Positions 29,403 to 40,507 of a DNA stretch of 64,000 nt are shown piece by piece. Below the pieces are notes generated by a model. It made no database searches, had not been told where the DNA came from, and saw only the letters and a list, made by a program, of their open reading frames with translations. The position numbers were made by a program, and so were the translations under genes. Position 1 is the first letter of the stretch. Each line of letters starts with the position of its first letter. Where the stretch lies: NCBI GenBank assembly GCA_022925895.1, contig JAKSYS010000122.1:1-64000 (forward strand), written 5' to 3'. The DNA is from Fragilaria crotonensis (taxonomy: Eukaryota; Bacillariophyta; Fragilariophyceae; Fragilariales; Fragilariaceae).

Positions 29403-32400
29403 ATGATATCGATTCCATTCTTTGCAATTTGCTTTGGATTCAGCCTCAGAGCTCCAAACGTCGAAGCTGAAGCTATTGCACGCCATGGCAGGCGTGCCGT
29501 TGTGAGTAACAACTATGCCTCTATTTCATTTCTTTAGAACAACAAAGAATGTTCTTTCTTTGCTGATCACGAAATCGAGAATCAAGTCGCACTTGTTTGG
29601 AATTGTTGGATATTGGATCATCAGTGTCGCTATATGCGTCAGCAAGCATGTGGACTGGTGATGATGTGCCCATCCGAATGTCAATTCTTCATGAAGCGAC
29701 GTCTAATCCCGTTGTCCTTCGTTCCATCGTCATAAGGCGTATAACAAGACATTTCCGGACCGTTTGACTGGATTTCGCAATGTGACTGCCGTGGACTTGA
29801 ACCAAAACGACTTCTTCGACAGACTCGATGTTGAGATAGGTTTTGAAACTGATTCGCCGGGTTCGTATAGTTGTACAGCTGTCTTGAAATCCAAAAACAA
29901 CACAGTCGTTGTTGACGCGACAAGTTCTGGAGAACTAACAAAAGGTGCCAGCCTCCTCACATTCCAATTCACCGGTCAGACAATTGGTTCAAGTGCTCTG
30001 GATGGTCCCTACTTGTTCAGCGATCTCAACGTTTATCGAGACTGGTATTCACGGCATTCTTTTTCAGCTCCCGGAATGATCTTTCAAACGACGGCCTACA
30101 CCGCCAGTCAGTTTGAAGGGTATATCTCAACAACACCAACAACACCAACAACGCCAACAACGCCAACAACGCCAGCAACGCCAACAACGCCAACAACACC
30201 AACCAATGCGACCAATGCTACCAACGCAACCGATGCAACCAACGCAACCATCGCACCAACGACGACCATTCGGTTCACTGGTCGTGGCAATTGGACTGGC
30301 GTTCACTTAAACCGAAATGGTTTGATTGACCGACTTGATGTTGAGCTAGATGTTGAGACGAATACGTCTGGTTCATACTCTTTCTCGGCAGCCTTGAAAA
30401 ACAAGGACAACACGGAGGTCGGTTACTATAACAGTTCCGCAGTACTTACAAAGGGCGTTAACAACCTCACTTTCCAGTTCAGCGGTCAGCGAATTGGATC
30501 AAGTGGCATTCAAGGTCCATTCTACCTCCGCGATCTACATGTTTGGGGCGATAGCAGCCTCCCTTCGTTGTTACTTCCTGACCCCGCCTTTGAAATGATT
30601 CCACTCAACGCCAGCCAGTTCGAAGGGTACATTCCATTCGTTCCAGCCATTCGACTAGTAACTGAAGGTGGAAACTCGACTGGAAATTCGACTGGTGTGG
30701 ACTCGAACCAAAATCGTTTTACGACCGACTCGATGTTGAGATCAAAATTGAAACTAATGTGCCGGGTGTATATTCTTGGTTGCAACCTTGAACGACAAAA
30801 ACTCCACGGAGGTTGGCTTCTGTGTGCGTTCGGCAGCATTTACTATTGGCATCAACCTTCTCAAGTGCACATTCAATGGTCGGCCAATCGGAGCAAATGG
30901 TGTGGACGGTCCCTTCTTCGTCAGCAATCTATTTGTTTGGGAGTCGGCCAAACTCCTTTGGTGCTTGATGGTCCTGTCTTCAAGACGATGCTCTCAAAGC
31001 CAGTCAGTTTGAAGGCTATACTCCCACAACATCTGTTCCTTCTATCATTCCAGCAATTCAAATCACTGGAAAAACTTCCTCGACCGGTGTGCACTTGAAC
31101 CAAGATGGTTTTTACGACCGACTCGATGTCGCGATAGAAATTGAAACGTTCTCCTCGGGTTCATACTCATGGTTGGCAACCTTGAACGACAAAACCTACA
31201 CGGAGATTGGCTTCTTTGTGAATTCTGCAGTTTTCACGGCTGGCATCAACCGCCTCACTTTTGAGTTCCGTGGTCGGCCTATCGGAGCCAATGGTGTTGA
31301 CGGCCCCTTCTTCATCAGCAATCTGTTTGTTTGGGGAGACAATCAGCCTTCCCTGGTGCGTTCTGGACCTGTCATTGAGACAATCGCTCTTAAAGCCAAT
31401 CAATTTGCTGGGTATGTTCCTACGAGCACACCAGTGACAACTGCCGTGCCACCAAACAGTATCATTCCCGCAAGTCGGCTTACTGGACTTGGAAGTACGA
31501 CTGGTGTGGATTTCAACTCAAATAGTTTATTCGACCGACTCGATGTTGAAATCGAAATTCAGACGTACAGCTCGGGAACATATTCTTGGTTGGCAACCTT
31601 GATCGACAAGAACTCGACAGTGCTTGGCTTTTACGTGAGTACTTCCTTTTTTACTGCTGGCATCAACCGACTCTCTTTCCAATTCAGCGGTCAGACGATC
31701 GGATCAAATGGTGTAAGCGGTCCGTTTGTCGTCAGCAATTTGATTGTTTGGCTTGATGGCCAACCTTCTTTGGTGGTATCTGGTCGTGCCTACGAGACGA
31801 TTGCGCTCAGCGCCAGTAAGTTTGAAGGGTATGTTCCTACCCCACCCGCTGTTTTCACAAAGGCACCTCCGATTCCTATGGACAACAAACCACCAGTCGC
31901 CCTGTGTGCAAATGTTGATGTTGTGGCAGACGCTAGCACATGCAGTGTTGCCAGTGCATCAATCGACAATGGATCGACTGATCCTGATCTTGTCAGTGGA
32001 GACAATGTCACGATTGTTCAGACTCCTCCAGGACCATACACCCTGGGAAAAACTCTGGTTGTGTTGACCGTGACTGATAGCAAGGGTCTGACGGCGAGCT
32101 GCAATAGCACTGTGACAGTTGTGGATGCTACTCCGCCAATTGTTACCTGCAATACGAATCGCAAAAATGACGCTGCGAGCCATCACTATGATGTCAGTTA
32201 CACAGTCACGGATGCATGCGATACATCCCCAACGGTAACATCCACGACTGTTGCCTGTCATGGTCAGTACCAGTTCGTGTCAGTTGGACAAACATTGGGA
32301 ATTTCCTTTGATTGCAACGATAATATCAGTGGTCAGGCTGTAGTCCCTGACAGTATTGTTGTGACGGCAACGGACGCGGCTGGAAAAGTGGGTTCGTGCA

Positions 32401-32678
32401 CAAAAGTCTTGCAGGATTCTACTCCAAACACTCCCAATCCAACAACCAAGAAGCCAAGCAGTCCCGCAACAAATCCACCAACATACAATCCAAAGATAAT
32501 ACCAAGGCCATCAACGAAACCAATGATGATGATGATGAATATGATGGCTTACGGGAGACCATATGCTGTTCCAAGAGGAAAGCATGGTCTACGCGGCGGG
32601 AACCTTGATATCTTTTTCAGAGAGACAGCCTCCCAGCCGCAAGGACATGAACACGGAACAACGAGAGGAATGATGTAA
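29403..32678 (+). CDS. secreted protein with five tandem beta-domain repeats and an HYR-like module; model uncertain
   Basis: Likely cell-surface or wall protein. ATG 29403 begins a signal peptide (MISIPFFAICFGFSLRAPNV) with a GTGAGT donor after 29501; the next exon is uncertain. Five repeats of about 115 residues follow from 29764, each starting TG-x-HLNxNGxxDRLDVE and containing GSYSW-x-ATL, FxGxxIGxxGxxGP and an ending SQFEGY. The NxNGxxD loop suggests Ca binding. Thr/Pro and Asn-Ala-Thr linkers separate repeats 1 and 2. Next is a Cys-containing Ig/HYR-like module (31880-32420: PPVALCANVDVVAD, TVTDSKGLTASC), a Pro/Thr linker and a basic tail. Repeats 1-2 are in one frame and 4-5 in another; repeat 3 (30640-31035) contains about three frame changes. 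So either repeat 3 is decaying, or introns or assembly errors are involved. Confidence 0.65.
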
Positions 32679-33138
32679 TCAACTCTTGCAAAAGGAAACT
32701 GAGATTTTACCCAAAGTGCATATTTTATGATGAGAGATGTTGAACCACTCATCGTATTCAATCTTCAACCAGCGTTCGATGTGCAGGCATCAGGCATTCA
32801 ATTTTCAATTGCGTTGTATATATATGAAGTTATACATACCTGCAGTAGGATGAATGATAAGTATCATACAGTACGTAGCACAAAGTACACTATGGCTACT
32901 ATTGTACGCCGTATGTTATATACACCTTGCGCCACCTTGTACTCGTACAGTATCGAGAAGAGGACGACAACTACAATATGCAAACAGTACTGTAGCATTG
33001 TAGGTACTGTAAGTTACATGTACTGATGTACTGGTAACGATTGTTCTCTCGACACTCGCCACATCTATGATGATGATCGAATAAAACATCACTTCCGCTG
33101 CAACCTGCAACACAAGCAACACGAAGAAAAACACCAAC
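32679..33138. other. spacer and 5' flank of the PEX14-like gene
   Basis: No gene supported. GTAC-containing words are frequent at 32860-33040. Confidence 0.4.
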
Positions 33139-35112
33139 ATGACACTATCAGAAGTGAGCGACGGTAGAATGCCAGTGCCTGATGGTCCTGCTATTAAACA
33201 GGAGGCGGTGGCGACGACAAGATATCCTAGTAGTACGAATGATCCAACATCATCATCATCATCATCACCAGCAGCAGCAGCAGCAGCAACAACAACAACT
33301 CCACCAGCAGCATCAGCGGCGGTGGACGCTGATATTCATAAAGCAATCAAATTTTGGACGCATCCTTCGCTTTCGACAATTCCAGCCATGGAGAAAATTT
33401 ACTATTTGAAATCAAAAGGCTTTTCAGACTACGACATTCATCGGGTTTGGGAGAAACTCATCGACCATGATGATGGTCATGATGACACCATTGAGGATAA
33501 TGACAATATCAACAATAGTAGTCCCCAGACTGGAGTGACCGTCACAAAGTCTCCACAACAGCATCGTACTCCTGCGAGGAACAGGAACAGTGATGTGAGA
33601 TATCGTGGAAACGCCGGTGCTGCAGCATATCCCACAAGCACATCAACACAAATACCAACAACAATGCAACCTCAAGGCGAGATTGTGGACCATGAGACAT
33701 CGCAGACGGTTGCATTGCTGACTGTTGGGGGGATGTTAGGACTGACGGCAGCTGCAGCAGTACGATGGTTGAATGGAGGCGATTTTGCACTGTTTCCTCC
33801 TGCAACAGTAGCAACCAGCCATGCGACGGATGTGGAAAAGACACTCCAGTTGCGCTCTCGTCATTCTGACGGGGATGCTGAGGACAATGACGATGACGAT
33901 AATGATGCTGATATACATAGTCATAGTAGCAACAACAGTGACGAGGATGAACTACAAGAGAGGCAATCAGCAGCAGTGTCTGCGAGTAACGACAACTTTC
34001 GTGTCCTGACACAACAAATTCAGGAGTTGACCGACTTGGTCAAGGCCCAAAATGAATCTCATCAACGTTTACTCAAGACCATAAATATGCAGCAAACCGC
34101 GCAAGTAACAGACCAAAGCATGGCTTTGCTGAAACGTTCGCAACCCTTATCAGAGGTCAAGGACCTACTATTGCAACTTCCTAGCGACAACGAGCTTGTC
34201 CAAAAGGCATTGGAGATTTTGAACAAACATCTCGAGGCCGAAATGGATCAGAATCAGCCGCAATATCAAAGCACATCGATACCAAGCATTGCCATGCATT
34301 CCAATCAACAAATGACTACGCAATCTCAGCAAGAGACTCCGTCTCCTACAACTTTGCTGCGACAAGCAATTCAGCGTTTGGCACTTGAGACCGACAATGT
34401 TGCAGACCTGCAAAGTGGATGCCAAGTCCTGTATTTATACGTCATTCACCTGTCGTCACATCCTCACGTTCCTCGCTATCGAAAGATCTTCACGTCAAAT
34501 GATTCGTTTCAAAAAGTTGAAAAACTCCCAGGTGCTGTAGATCTACTCCTTGCCGTCGGCTTTGTGCAATGTGACGGATACTTGGAATGGAAACCAGAAA
34601 ATGAGCATGAAGCTCTCAAGACGTTGCAAATGGCTTCGGCTGCTCTCACCATTCTCAAGAGTACGAGCAGCCTCACAGCAGGATCGAACGATGTGCAGTC
34701 ATTGTGCAGTGCTGCCCTCTCCACCCTACCCACATGTCGATCACCAACACCCGATGCCGTCCATAACGACAATGCTTTGACCATTACGACTCCACTACCA
34801 ACCGTACACTCAACGCCAACGACGTCGACAACAATAATGACGACAGGCGATCATGTCATATCACCTCCCAACACCAAAAAACATCCAGATGTACACTCCT
34901 CTCATTCCGCGCCATTTATCTTTCCCGACACTCCAACTTTGATGGAATCGTCGCGCCAACTTGATGAAGGGCAGGAGGCGACAGACAAACATGATGTCAA
35001 TGATGCCAATGGAACAAGAACAAGCGTCACGATGGAACAGAATAATAATGCTGCTGCCTTTCAACCGATTCTCAAAACCATTGCATCACAGCAGCAGGAG
35101 CAGCATGACTGA
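33139..35112 (+). CDS. PEX14: PEX14-like peroxin fused to a C-terminal PUB domain
   Basis: Peroxisomal membrane docking factor for the import receptor PEX5. Low-complexity start (Ser/Ala/Thr runs), then the PEX14 N-terminal receptor-binding domain at about 64-108: IHKAIKFWTHPSLSTIP, MEKIYYLKSKGFSDYDI, aligning with the family KFL-x2-P-x-V and FLK-x-KG-x4-EI. One hydrophobic segment at about 189-207 (TVALLTVGGMLGLTAAAAV) is followed by RWLNGG, then an acidic stretch and a coiled coil at about 285-318. Residues about 403-510 match a PUB domain: HPHVPRYRKIFTSNDSFQKV and LPGAVDLLLAVGF. PUB domains bind the C-terminal tail of the AAA ATPase Cdc48/p97. I know of no standard PEX14 with this domain. 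657 aa, single exon, ATG with no competing upstream start. Convergent with the phosphoesterase gene. Confidence 0.85.
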   Translation: MTLSEVSDGRMPVPDGPAIKQEAVATTRYPSSTNDPTSSSSSSPAAAAAATTTTPPAASAAVDADIHKAIKFWTHPSLSTIPAMEKIYYLKSKGFSDYDIHRVWEKLIDHDDGHDDTIEDNDNINNSSPQTGVTVTKSPQQHRTPARNRNSDVRYRGNAGAAAYPTSTSTQIPTTMQPQGEIVDHETSQTVALLTVGGMLGLTAAAAVRWLNGGDFALFPPATVATSHATDVEKTLQLRSRHSDGDAEDNDDDDNDADIHSHSSNNSDEDELQERQSAAVSASNDNFRVLTQQIQELTDLVKAQNESHQRLLKTINMQQTAQVTDQSMALLKRSQPLSEVKDLLLQLPSDNELVQKALEILNKHLEAEMDQNQPQYQSTSIPSIAMHSNQQMTTQSQQETPSPTTLLRQAIQRLALETDNVADLQSGCQVLYLYVIHLSSHPHVPRYRKIFTSNDSFQKVEKLPGAVDLLLAVGFVQCDGYLEWKPENEHEALKTLQMASAALTILKSTSSLTAGSNDVQSLCSAALSTLPTCRSPTPDAVHNDNALTITTPLPTVHSTPTTSTTIMTTGDHVISPPNTKKHPDVHSSHSAPFIFPDTPTLMESSRQLDEGQEATDKHDVNDANGTRTSVTMEQNNNAAAFQPILKTIASQQQEQHD

Positions 35113-35480
35113 TTTATGGAAGAGGAAATACCACGTAAGAACGACGAGGTCGGTGTATGACAAAATGACGAACTGTTGGCAGATGTACGAAATAATGTCG
35201 ACCCTCAAGTCCCCAAGGCGCCAGCGTGAGATCGCTTGAAACCAAGGTTGCACCTTTCGAAAGTGGCAATTCGTAGAACTGATGATTCGTGCGATGCTCC
35301 ATCACCTACACACATGTACCGAATACGCAATGATAGGAATATTGAAGAATTGAAAAGTTGTAACAACGGTGTGATGGAAGATTAACGTCGTCGACAAGAC
35401 TTGAACAAGAACGCGAAAGTTAACATTTGTTGGTTCAACTATATTACCCTACTTAACTTTCCTAAATAGTGAAGGAGCAA
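35113..35480. other. intergenic 3' region between convergent genes
   Basis: Short spacer between the PEX14-like and phosphoesterase stops; would hold both 3' UTRs. Nothing else seen. Confidence 0.4.
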
Positions 35481-37262
35481 CTAAAGAGCATTACCCACAG
35501 TGGAGGTGTAAGGTCCCCAAGTAGAAACGACGAGTTCCTTGACCGTTGCCTCATCCTTGCCCAATTGCTCAACGGCGTAATTCTTGGCTGCCTTCTCACG
35601 TCTCTTCTCTTTCATACGAGCAATCTTATTGCGGACAATCTTGCGCCAGTACGAGCCATCCTCATTTGGTTGAACGACAGTAATGTGTCCTTCCTCACCA
35701 TGCACAATAATAGCCTGCTCCCTCTCGTTATAGGTCGATTCACAATCTGCACCTTCCATACCGACGTCATCAAAGTTAATGTAGCACTCACCCTCGACGC
35801 CCGAGTCGACAACCGCAATATACTTGCCAAGAAGCTCATCGGCTGGTAAGACGAGTCCAAGTGGAGCCAGGGTAGAGCTATCATACTCCAAGAGCATACC
35901 ATTCAGGACTCCCAGCACGCGTCCGCTGCTGAGTCTCCACCATAGACGAGTGTCCATGGATACAGGAGTTTTGTTAATGATGCACTGCTCCTCATCCTCG
36001 GCACCGCAAATGTAGCCCTGATCACCAAGCTGTGGTTGGTAGACTTTAAAGTACTGGTCATGTTCAAAGGCTTCATCTTCATGCGCATAGACTCCAACTT
36101 CATGTCCCGTATCCTTGTACGTAATCGTGGCATCCAAACGGATCTTGCCACCATTTTTATGGTCGACAGTGCAAATCTCGAATCCGTTCTTGTTGCCGCG
36201 CAAGAGTCTGCTTTGCTGTCGTCCATCGCGACTCGCACCCTTGCGCATGACACTGGTCTGTGCAAAGACACACGATCCACGATTCGGGTAGGGTCCCTCC
36301 TCGCGTGGGATGGTGGGGAAGGTAATGCTATCCTGGTAGTCCTGTCCCAAATGGAAATGTCCCGAGAACCATGCCTTGATGCAACGGTGCTCACGGACGA
36401 GTTCAATGAATTTCCGACAATTCTTCTCATCGGAATGATTGAGCCAGCAGCATCCATTCACAACATGATTCTCCTGCAGGACGCGGAGGCCCGATCCGTT
36501 GGGGGGTGCGTGAGAAAAGCAAAATACCTTCCACCCGTCATCGGCCGGGTGCGTTTCGAGGAAATTCTGGAACCATGCCATTTGTTCCTGATCAATAATA
36601 ACCTCGTGCGATGTAAAGGGTGCATCGCGAAAGACGGTCGATCCGAGTCCCACCAGGACAGTCTTGTCCGCGACTTCGCGACAAAAGTGAGGAGTCGATT
36701 TGCCATGGGCCTTCATGAAAACGTCGAGATTCTGTTTGTCCGTGGCGAATTCATCAATTCCCTCCAAATCGTGATTGCCACCGACAACTTCGTACGGGAC
36801 ATCGAAACTGTTTAGGAATTCGGCAGCAATTTCGTGACACAATGTTGTTCCGGCGAACAATTCAGAAGGCAACAATTCGTTGTGATCGCAGTTTTTGGAT
36901 TCTCCCAAATCTCCCAGCGATACGAGAGCTACATTGCCATGTGCATTCTTGGCTTGATCGAAAATGGGTTTAAACTGGGCACGACCAGTTTCATAATCCT
37001 CCATCTTTCGAGGGTCAATGTGCAAATCTCCAAGGATTCCAACACAAAAGGCAGATGGATCGTTGGGCACCCATTCGTCCATTCCCTTCTCAGCACTACT
37101 AGACGTGGTGGTAGTCGATGACGACGAAGACATGGATCTTCTCGTCTTGGCGTATGATGGTCGAGACGCGTGAGGAGCAGGACGAAAGGCAACGACATTG
37201 CAGCGATCGCCGCCGCAAAGGACGCTCACGGACAAGATGACGGCGTTAAGGAATAGCAGCAT
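35481..37262 (-). CDS. plastid-targeted calcineurin-like metallophosphoesterase
   Basis: Binuclear-metal phosphoesterase. The start is ATG 37262; the in-frame codons before it begin with TTG. Residues 1-25 are a signal peptide ending VVA-F-RP, the diatom plastid pattern, then a Ser/Thr-rich transit region. Metal-site motifs appear in order: GDLHID (78-83), SLGDLGES, GGNHDLEG, FSHAPPNG and GHFHLG, i.e. the full D-x-H, GD, GNHD, H, GHxH set. A long C-terminal part (DTRLWWRLSSGRVLGVLNGM; EKRREKAAKNYAVEQLGKDE) is beyond the core. 593 aa. Substrate unknown; nucleotides, phosphoproteins or phospholipid headgroups are all possible for this superfamily. Confidence 0.87.
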   Translation of the reverse strand: MLLFLNAVILSVSVLCGGDRCNVVAFRPAPHASRPSYAKTRRSMSSSSSTTTTSSSAEKGMDEWVPNDPSAFCVGILGDLHIDPRKMEDYETGRAQFKPIFDQAKNAHGNVALVSLGDLGESKNCDHNELLPSELFAGTTLCHEIAAEFLNSFDVPYEVVGGNHDLEGIDEFATDKQNLDVFMKAHGKSTPHFCREVADKTVLVGLGSTVFRDAPFTSHEVIIDQEQMAWFQNFLETHPADDGWKVFCFSHAPPNGSGLRVLQENHVVNGCCWLNHSDEKNCRKFIELVREHRCIKAWFSGHFHLGQDYQDSITFPTIPREEGPYPNRGSCVFAQTSVMRKGASRDGRQQSRLLRGNKNGFEICTVDHKNGGKIRLDATITYKDTGHEVGVYAHEDEAFEHDQYFKVYQPQLGDQGYICGAEDEEQCIINKTPVSMDTRLWWRLSSGRVLGVLNGMLLEYDSSTLAPLGLVLPADELLGKYIAVVDSGVEGECYINFDDVGMEGADCESTYNEREQAIIVHGEEGHITVVQPNEDGSYWRKIVRNKIARMKEKRREKAAKNYAVEQLGKDEATVKELVVSTWGPYTSTVGNAL

Positions 37263-38192
37263 GGTCAAGAGTCAAAAACAGTTCCAAGTTCTTTGGACGC
37301 AACCACAGCACCGCAAAGCAGGAGTCTGGAATAAAGGAAGTGGAAGTTGGGAGTTGATTGATAGAACTGGATAGGTTGTACGAGTAGCAATTTGTTGTTA
37401 AAGAAGTAGAGAACTGTAGAAATGTAGTGCTCGGAGCTCGGAGTTCGGAGTTGAGTCAATGTATGCGAGTGGCACCTGGTAGACTACCAAGCGCAAATGA
37501 GCAACACAATTTATGACGTTGTTGTCAAGAGTGATATTTCACGAAAAATCTTAGAACTCGGCAGCTGAAGTTGTGTTCAATCAATATGCATCTACACAAG
37601 AAAAAGCTCACACACGTGAAGTCTATACTACCAGTTGCATGCGCCGACTCAAGTATTACCCTACAATACATTCTACACGTCAGATGAATGAACAATGAAC
37701 CAAGCAAAAAGCATCCGGGTTCGGAGCCCTCATGCATCGTCGGGAAAGAAATCGCAAGCTATCGGATGTCCGATGTCACCTCGTCCGGTGCAGGGCAGTT
37801 GCCATCTTGCAATGTAGAAAGTCAGGGACATGTACGTGTGTATATGCATATGCATATGATATGTCACAGAGGATTCAGCATACCAGGTACTCCGAGGTAT
37901 AACGAAAACAACAAGCCATATCCATATCATTTATTAGTACTAGTAGTACTTGTACTACAGTAGACCTCAGAGGACATGGTACTGCACCACAGAAGGGTTG
38001 GAAAAGTTGGAACTCATATGATACAGTATGTAGAAGACCTGACGCTCCGTACTCGTTTGCGTACGGTGTGCGGGACTCTGACGAGCCTACCAGGTACTCC
38101 GGACGTACGAGTATCATACAAGTACTGTAGTGAATCGTACATTACACATTAAACACGAGAGAAGCGAAAAACAGTTACACGTATGAAGTGGC
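37263..38192. other. spacer, 5' of the phosphoesterase
   Basis: No gene supported. Contains GTAC-rich short palindromes (ACTAGTAGTACTTGTACTAC near 37938) and ATATGCATATGCATATGATA near 37844. Confidence 0.4.
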
Positions 38193-38196
38193 AAAA
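38193..38196 (-). terminator. RNA polymerase III T-run terminator of the 5S gene
   Basis: Four T on the minus strand immediately after the helix I 3' strand, the minimal Pol III stop signal. Confidence 0.7.
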
Positions 38197-38310
38197 GAAC
38201 AACACCCGGGATTCCAACGTGGTCCCCCACCGTAGTACTAACCGGGCCCGACGATGCTTAACTTCACTGAGCAGACGGGAAGCGGTGCTGTCATCGTGGT
38301 ATGGTCGTTC
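38197..38310 (-). rRNA. 5S ribosomal RNA
   Basis: On the minus strand the sequence starts GAACGACCATACCACGATGA and ends GGGTGTTGTTC; the two ends pair as helix I (GAACGAC with GTTGTTC). Conserved 5S internal-promoter blocks are present: GTGAAGTTAAGCATCGTCGG (A box) and GTTAGTACTACGGTGGGGGA (C box region), plus GGAATCCCGGGTG near the 3' end. A TTTT run follows directly. About 114 nt against a usual 118-120, so the true 5' end may be a few bases outside. It is a single copy, far from any other rRNA in the window. Transcribed by RNA polymerase III. Confidence 0.9.
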
Positions 38311-38982
38311 CTGTCTGATGGAGTTCCATCAAAATACATATAATCTATCAAACAAACTTATTTGACGTCGGGTGGCATTTGGCATACTTGTACGGCGGTC
38401 GGCGGGTGATGTTTTCTTGACATCATTCCAACTCTTTGGGATGGCACGGACACCCTGATGGCGCGACAAAGACTACCCGTAGTTCTGGATTTTCAAATTC
38501 TCGTCGACGGTGGCATGGAGTGACAACCCTGTAACTCGAAGATGATGGGAAGAAGGTACTAAACTTTTATTTGTTGTGATGGCAGTGTGAGGCGGCTCGT
38601 CGCATCTTGGTTGCTAGTGTAAGCTTATTCTATCACATAGCACTATCGACTATAAACCGGAATCTTGGCAACTCCTCCGCGAAGCTATTTGAGAGGCAAC
38701 CTGCAACGTCGTCAGTGGAGTGAGCCATAGTAGTTGAGACTTATTCTAGAGTGAGTGACGATGAGTTGGATGACATGCGTACCAGGTAGCACTTTCTCTT
38801 GATAGTACAAGGGTAGGAACACCAGATAGATTCAACTCGTGCTAAAGTATACGGAGCACCTGGTACACCAGTACACAATCACTCTACGCGCTCTACCTTT
38901 CCTTTACGGACCTTGTCTTCCTCCGACTCAACGCTTTACTAGTATCATGTTGTTGCGTCTTGAGCCTCTCCAGTACTACCCC
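38311..38982. other. spacer between 5S gene and oxidoreductase
   Basis: No gene supported. I looked for small nuclear RNAs, which can lie near 5S genes, and saw none. Confidence 0.4.
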
Positions 38983-40354
38983 TTAAATTCCATTGACAAT
39001 GGCGTCGGTGGCCGACAAACCAGCCTCAACAGCTCGGATTCCATCCTCCAGTGACACGTGAGGCTGCCACTCACCAGTTTCTCGGTATGTTTGCATGGCT
39101 TGCAACATGTAGTACCATTCGACAGATGTCGATGAGTAGTGATATCCTCCATGGGTTGGCAAGTCGCTGTCAATGTCATGAACTTCTTGGACGTTGGAGC
39201 AATCGAAGATCTTGGGTTCGACGCGAGCTGGTGGTACACTTCTGTCTACCCACTCCTCACGATTCGGGCGTTGGAAGAAGAAAACCTTATTCTCTGGCAA
39301 ATAAGCTTCGAGACGACCCTGAGTATAGAGAGAACATCAATTAGTGACGCGCATTCAACTCATACGGCTCGCACTGACCCGTCACTTGATTGGTTCTTAC
39401 CTTGGTCCCCGTGACAATAATCTCTTCTTGATGACGACTTCCTTCTGCATACATACAAAGTTCCAAGCATCCAATAGTGTGATGTTGCTGCTTGACATTT
39501 GCAGTCGGCGAGTCCAAAAACGGCAGAACGACGTAGGCAGAATCAATAATGGGGTGCTCGCGTACATTGTCTTCATCTTGATAGTTCAAACCTCGTTGGA
39601 CGATGGATCGTAGTTTGGTAGTATCAATCTCGAGTCCAGTCAACAGTCGGAAGAGATCCCAAAAATGACAACACTTTTCCACCAAAGTGTCACCTGTCTT
39701 GTCCGTGTCGCGATTCCAATCACCAATCTTGGTCAAAAAGGGGTATCGATTTTCGCGAATGGTAATCATCTTAATGTCACCAATGTCTGGCAACAATTGT
39801 CTCAATTTGGCAATGGCTGGAATGTAACGATATTCCATGGCGACCCATATGCGTGCCGCCTGTGTCTCGTTGAGACTTTGGAGGAGTTCCAACTGAGCCT
39901 GTGACACGGCAACTGGCTTTTCGACAAGAATGTTGATATCGTGACGAGCCCATTTGAGAAGAGATGGAGTGTGAAGGTAGTTTGGAGATGCGATTACCAA
40001 TAGATCAATCTGATGGACGTATTCCATGAGTTCGTCTTCGTCAAGGAACAATTGTGGCGAATCTCCACTGTTATCCTTGTTGGATGGCTCATCGCTACGA
40101 ACGACTTCAAGTTCGTTGTCTTGGTCTTGTTTGTTAAAGGCCCGAATAACCTTGCAGGCCGTGGTGAGGGATTGTTCATGAGGATCACACAAAAAGTCGA
40201 TCCGAAGATTCGCATAACCTGCAATGTAAGAAATGTGTTCTTGACCCATCATTCCACATCCCAAAATCGCAACTCGAATCTTGTTATTGTCAACATGATG
40301 CAAGAGCGAGGGAGGGAAGTCTTGATCAAGTGAAAGGGCTTGATTAGGTGGCAT
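38983..40354 (-). CDS. Gfo/Idh/MocA-family NAD(P)-dependent oxidoreductase
   Basis: Two exons: 40354-39401 (ATG 40354, MPPNQALSLD; the frame is open further up only from TTG) and 39318-38983, joined at a GTAAGA donor and CAG acceptor, in phase (VTGTK-GRLEAYLPENK). N-terminal Rossmann fold IRVAILGCGMMGQEH (GxGxxG at 32-37), then IDLLVIASPNYLHTP and the family signature ILVEKPVAVS with the catalytic Lys. The C-terminal domain has EYRYIPAIAKLRQLLPDIGD and GDTLVEKCCHFWDLFRLLTG, in which His is a usual catalytic residue. About 429 aa. Members oxidise sugars or inositols; many close relatives lack a known substrate. It points away from the TauD-AKR fusion gene, with a MITE in between. Confidence 0.9.
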
Positions 40355-40507
40355 TCTTGACTTGGAGAGACTTGGTGGTAGAGTACGTCTGAATGGAAGC
40401 GGTAACGTTCGTTTCCTTTTTGTGTTTCCGAAGAAAAAATCTGTGATCAAGGAGATTGGTACTGGTACTCAGATTTTGACTTACCAACGAGAGCTCTGAA
40501 ACGTGAC

